Assembly (NCBI GenBank): GCA_955652395.1
Contig: CATPBJ010000087.1
Location: forward strand, 17,172-81,171
DNA: 64,000 nt
Source: an uncultured Terriglobales bacterium
GTDB taxonomy: Bacteria; Acidobacteriota; Terriglobia; Terriglobales; Acidobacteriaceae
Reading direction: 5' to 3'
Part shown: piece after piece, positions 62,112 to 64,000 of the stretch
Layout: every line of letters starts with the position of its first letter
How positions within the stretch are numbered: the first letter of the stretch is position 1
Position numbers and translations under genes: made by a program
The notes under the pieces: model-generated
Databases searched by the model: none
What the model was told of the DNA's origin: nothing
The model's input: only the letters and a program-made list of their open reading frames with translations

Positions 62112-62708
62112 ATGTCGAAAAAAACCGCGGGCCACAACGGTGGCATCACCGCCCAGCCTCACTTTAACCAACGAGCCGCCGAAATCCAGAAGTATGGCAC
62201 TGTGAGCCACGCCCTGCCATTGGAACTGGAAGAACCAGTTCGTCTGGAAATGACAGAGCATCTCAACCAGCTTTTGGCCGATACCATAACCCTACGCGAT
62301 CTGTACAAGAAATCGCATTGGCAGGTCGCCGGGCCCACTTTTTACCAGCTTCATCTTCTTTTCGACAAGCATTATGACGAGCAGTTGGAATTGGTGGACA
62401 CCATCGCCGAGCGCATTCAGCTGCTGGGAGGAGTGAGCCTTGCCATGGCTGCCGACATCGCCGAGACCACGCGGATCGAGCGGCCCCCGCGCGGACGGGA
62501 AGAAGTGCCGGTGCAACTCTCGCGCCTGCTGGAGGCCCATAAGATCATCATCGGTCAATGCCGCGAACTGGCAGAGCGAGCATCCAAACTGGGCGACGAT
62601 GGGACCAACGATCTGGCGGTCAGTGATGTTCTGCGGACCAATGAATTGCAGGTATGGTTCCTGAGCGAGCATCTGGTGCACATGCCTCTGGTCACGGCCC
62701 AGGAGTAA
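62112..62708 (+). CDS. dps: Dps-family ferritin-like DNA-protection protein
   Basis: 198 residues. The Dps ferroxidase motif is visible in DLYKKSHWQVAGPTFYQLH and LLFDKHYDEQLELVDTIAERI, the His and Asp/Glu residues that bind iron at the dimer interface. The N-terminus (about 40 residues, MSKKTAGHNGGITAQPHFNQ) is Lys/His/Gln-containing and probably flexible. It oxidises and stores iron and may bind DNA under starvation. AGAGGAG 7 nt before the ATG sets the start. A clear terminator follows, so it is monocistronic. Confidence 0.93.
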   Translation: MSKKTAGHNGGITAQPHFNQRAAEIQKYGTVSHALPLELEEPVRLEMTEHLNQLLADTITLRDLYKKSHWQVAGPTFYQLHLLFDKHYDEQLELVDTIAERIQLLGGVSLAMAADIAETTRIERPPRGREEVPVQLSRLLEAHKIIIGQCRELAERASKLGDDGTNDLAVSDVLRTNELQVWFLSEHLVHMPLVTAQE

Positions 62709-62748
62709 GGGGTTTTTTGTCAGAAATCGGATTAGACATCAGAATTGT

Positions 62749-62777
62749 GGGCTGACTTCGTGTCAGCCCTATTTTTT
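62749..62777 (+). terminator. Intrinsic terminator after dps
   Basis: Perfect 8-bp stem GGGCTGAC/GTCAGCCC (62749-62756, 62762-62769), a TTCGT loop, and a T6 tract at 62772-62777, 40 nt past the dps stop. Confidence 0.92.
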
Positions 62778-62870
62778 GCCACCGGCTTTCCTTTAGGCGG
62801 GTTGGATAGATGCCGGACTGCCTTTCGCGCCGTTGGCTGATATGTAACAATCTTCGTAGGTGTAAGAATC

Positions 62871-63539
62871 ATGGACCAAACGGTGAAGCCCTTTACGTCC
62901 GAGGGCGCGGATACGCGCAGGTGGATTGGACGGCTGATCATTGCGGTGCTCCTCGGGGAGGCTATCTGGGGTCTCATCGTGTCGGTGATGAACAATCTGG
63001 TCGTGCCCTGGCTGGGGGATCTCATGGGTCAATCTTCGGGTTTGCCGACCTCATTCACCCAGCGGCCCTATAACTATCCCGATCTGTTCGTTTCCGTGTT
63101 GGAGGTTTCTATCGCGGGGCTCGTTGCGGCGATCCTCAATTATTTCTTTCAGCGGCCAGCAGCGAGAAGAATTAAGACCGTGCAGAGTCCGGTTGCGACC
63201 GTGCCGGCCGGGCTCACGCGGGTGTTTCCTGAAGCCGCGACTTCTGCAGCGCCGACCCAGACTTCGTCGCCCGTCGCACCCCCGGCGCCTGCTGCGAAGG
63301 CCGAGCCGATCACCGTATCTGCACCTGCCAGGGTGACTCAACCAGCGCCGCCTCCGCCGGTCGCGCGAGCGTCGTTAGCGAGACTTGTAGAAGTTGCTCC
63401 ACCAGCGCCGGCAGTTGCGAGCCCTGTGGCGGCCAAGCCGCTGCCACCCGCGCCCAAACCCGATCCGGCCAAGCCGAAGAAGCCAAAAGAGGTGTACTAC
63501 AACATCGTCGGAGAACCCATGCCTTCGGATGACGAGTAG
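62871..63539 (+). CDS. Membrane protein with Pro/Ala-rich tail, unknown function
   Basis: 222 residues. Two hydrophobic helices (IGRLIIAVLLGEAIWGLIVSV at about 18-38 and VLEVSIAGLVAAILNYFF at about 76-93) are separated by a short loop. The following 130 residues are a Pro/Ala/Val/Lys tail (PPAPAAKAEPITVSAPAR, PPAPKPDPAKPKKPKEV) with acidic end. Both termini are likely cytoplasmic. It could be a linker to a partner, but I do not recognise the family. It is on the same strand as dps but beyond its terminator. Confidence 0.7.
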   Translation: MDQTVKPFTSEGADTRRWIGRLIIAVLLGEAIWGLIVSVMNNLVVPWLGDLMGQSSGLPTSFTQRPYNYPDLFVSVLEVSIAGLVAAILNYFFQRPAARRIKTVQSPVATVPAGLTRVFPEAATSAAPTQTSSPVAPPAPAAKAEPITVSAPARVTQPAPPPPVARASLARLVEVAPPAPAVASPVAAKPLPPAPKPDPAKPKKPKEVYYNIVGEPMPSDDE

Positions 63540-63972
63540 GGGCGAGGACAGAACCGCGACCGATTACTTCACCCTCCCGCAGCCGATGCTTCGGGGCCCA
63601 TCTGACCCGCTAGTAATTCGCGAAGCAGGGTACGCTGCCGGGCAGACAAGGAAGTCTCAACACGCCTAAAACCAACCCAAGGTGCAAAGAGGACGACGTT
63701 TATGCCTGCGGCGTGCAGTAGGTTCCAGGCGAATGCGCTCCTCTTCACGGAGGTGCGCATGGCCGGGCAATATTCTGCTCTTGGTACTGTAGGCAAGTTG
63801 AAGCTAATTTAGTCGGGAGGCGAATTGTTTTTGAGACGATTATCTTTTTCTTTAGGAAGGCGATTCGTTCCCTGGAATAGCAGGGCAGCCACGAATTGCA
63901 ATGGCCGGAAGGCAGCAGAGGTTTAACACAAATGGTGGCAACTGTTTTTTGAAAATCGAGGATAAAGTGTGA
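63540..63972. other. 433-nt spacer before the tRNA
   Basis: No supported gene. A 75-codon minus frame (63569-63796, TTG start) has no recognisable domain and no ribosome site. I see no strong hairpin or promoter; a promoter for the minus-strand tRNA would lie off the right edge. Confidence 0.5.
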
Positions 63973-64000
63973 TGGAGGCGCGGGTCGGAATCGAACCGAC
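63973..64000 (-). tRNA. 3' end of a tRNA, probably tRNA-Cys
   Basis: The minus strand reads GTCGG-TTCGATT-CCGAC (T-stem and T-loop), then CCGCGCC acceptor strand, U discriminator, and CCA. The encoded CCA and the U73 after a GCGCC acceptor match bacterial tRNA-Cys (E. coli ends CGCGCCTCCA); tRNA-Gly also has U73. The anticodon is outside the window, so the amino acid is inferred from the 3' end only. Confidence 0.75.

Noticed and set aside
63569..63796. 75-codon minus-strand frame before the tRNA
   Set aside because: TTG start without ribosome site and no domain similarity seen.

Overview
The window is GC-rich, gene-dense chromosomal DNA with no plasmid, rRNA or intact phage signature. The gene set suggests a soil-type member of the Acidobacteriota (Terriglobia/Koribacter-like): branched-chain and propionyl-type acyl-CoA catabolism, a split B12 mutase, bacterial Ku, TonB-domain signalling proteins, a beta-propeller lipoprotein and a CheX-type chemotaxis operon. 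The assignment is by gene content only and is an inference.

Layout. 1-7.0 kb (minus strand) is a catabolic block: carboxyltransferase (MccB type), a small broken membrane ORF, HMG-CoA lyase, LiuC-type hydratase, a YbgC-like thioesterase and a partial histidine ammonia-lyase, preceded by a B12-binding mutase subunit coupled to an unknown gene. 7-14.6 kb holds an AlkA-type glycosylase, a Tat-exported sugar isomerase-like protein, a sulfotransferase-like gene, a frameshifted ORF6N gene surrounded by strong palindromes, the large mutase subunit and an APC permease. 14.8-30.1 kb is mostly housekeeping: Lnt, RF2 with its programmed frameshift, a CoA-binding protein, a GAF-PP2C phosphatase, RarA, an RNA methyltransferase, TsaC/Sua5, YdcF, a DinB-like protein, a cyclase-family protein, DUF92, Ku and a lipoprotein beta-propeller.

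30.1-46.8 kb is signal transduction. A minus-strand operon reads tonB-like, mcp, cheW, cheR, cheA, cheB, cheY, cheX. A divergent plus-strand operon reads multi-GAF/PAS histidine kinase, CheY-like regulator, NtrC-type sigma-54 activator. Three unfamiliar genes follow, the last with a degenerate receiver and a phosphoacceptor-type helix but no ATPase. A dyad of the form TCA-N3-TGA recurs in the spacers flanking the kinase/activator operon.

46.8-64 kb holds a decayed antitoxin/PIN-toxin pair, uvrB, a receiver-like/TonB fusion, a HEXXH metallopeptidase coupled to an MscS channel, the pyruvate dehydrogenase operon (aceE, E2, lpd), a Dps gene with a clear terminator, a Pro/Ala-rich membrane protein and the 3' end of a tRNA, probably tRNA-Cys.

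The best candidates for something undescribed are the palindromes in and around the ORF6N gene, the receiver-TonB fusion together with the TonB-domain protein in the che operon, and the 44.6-46.8 kb cluster of uncharacterised signalling genes.
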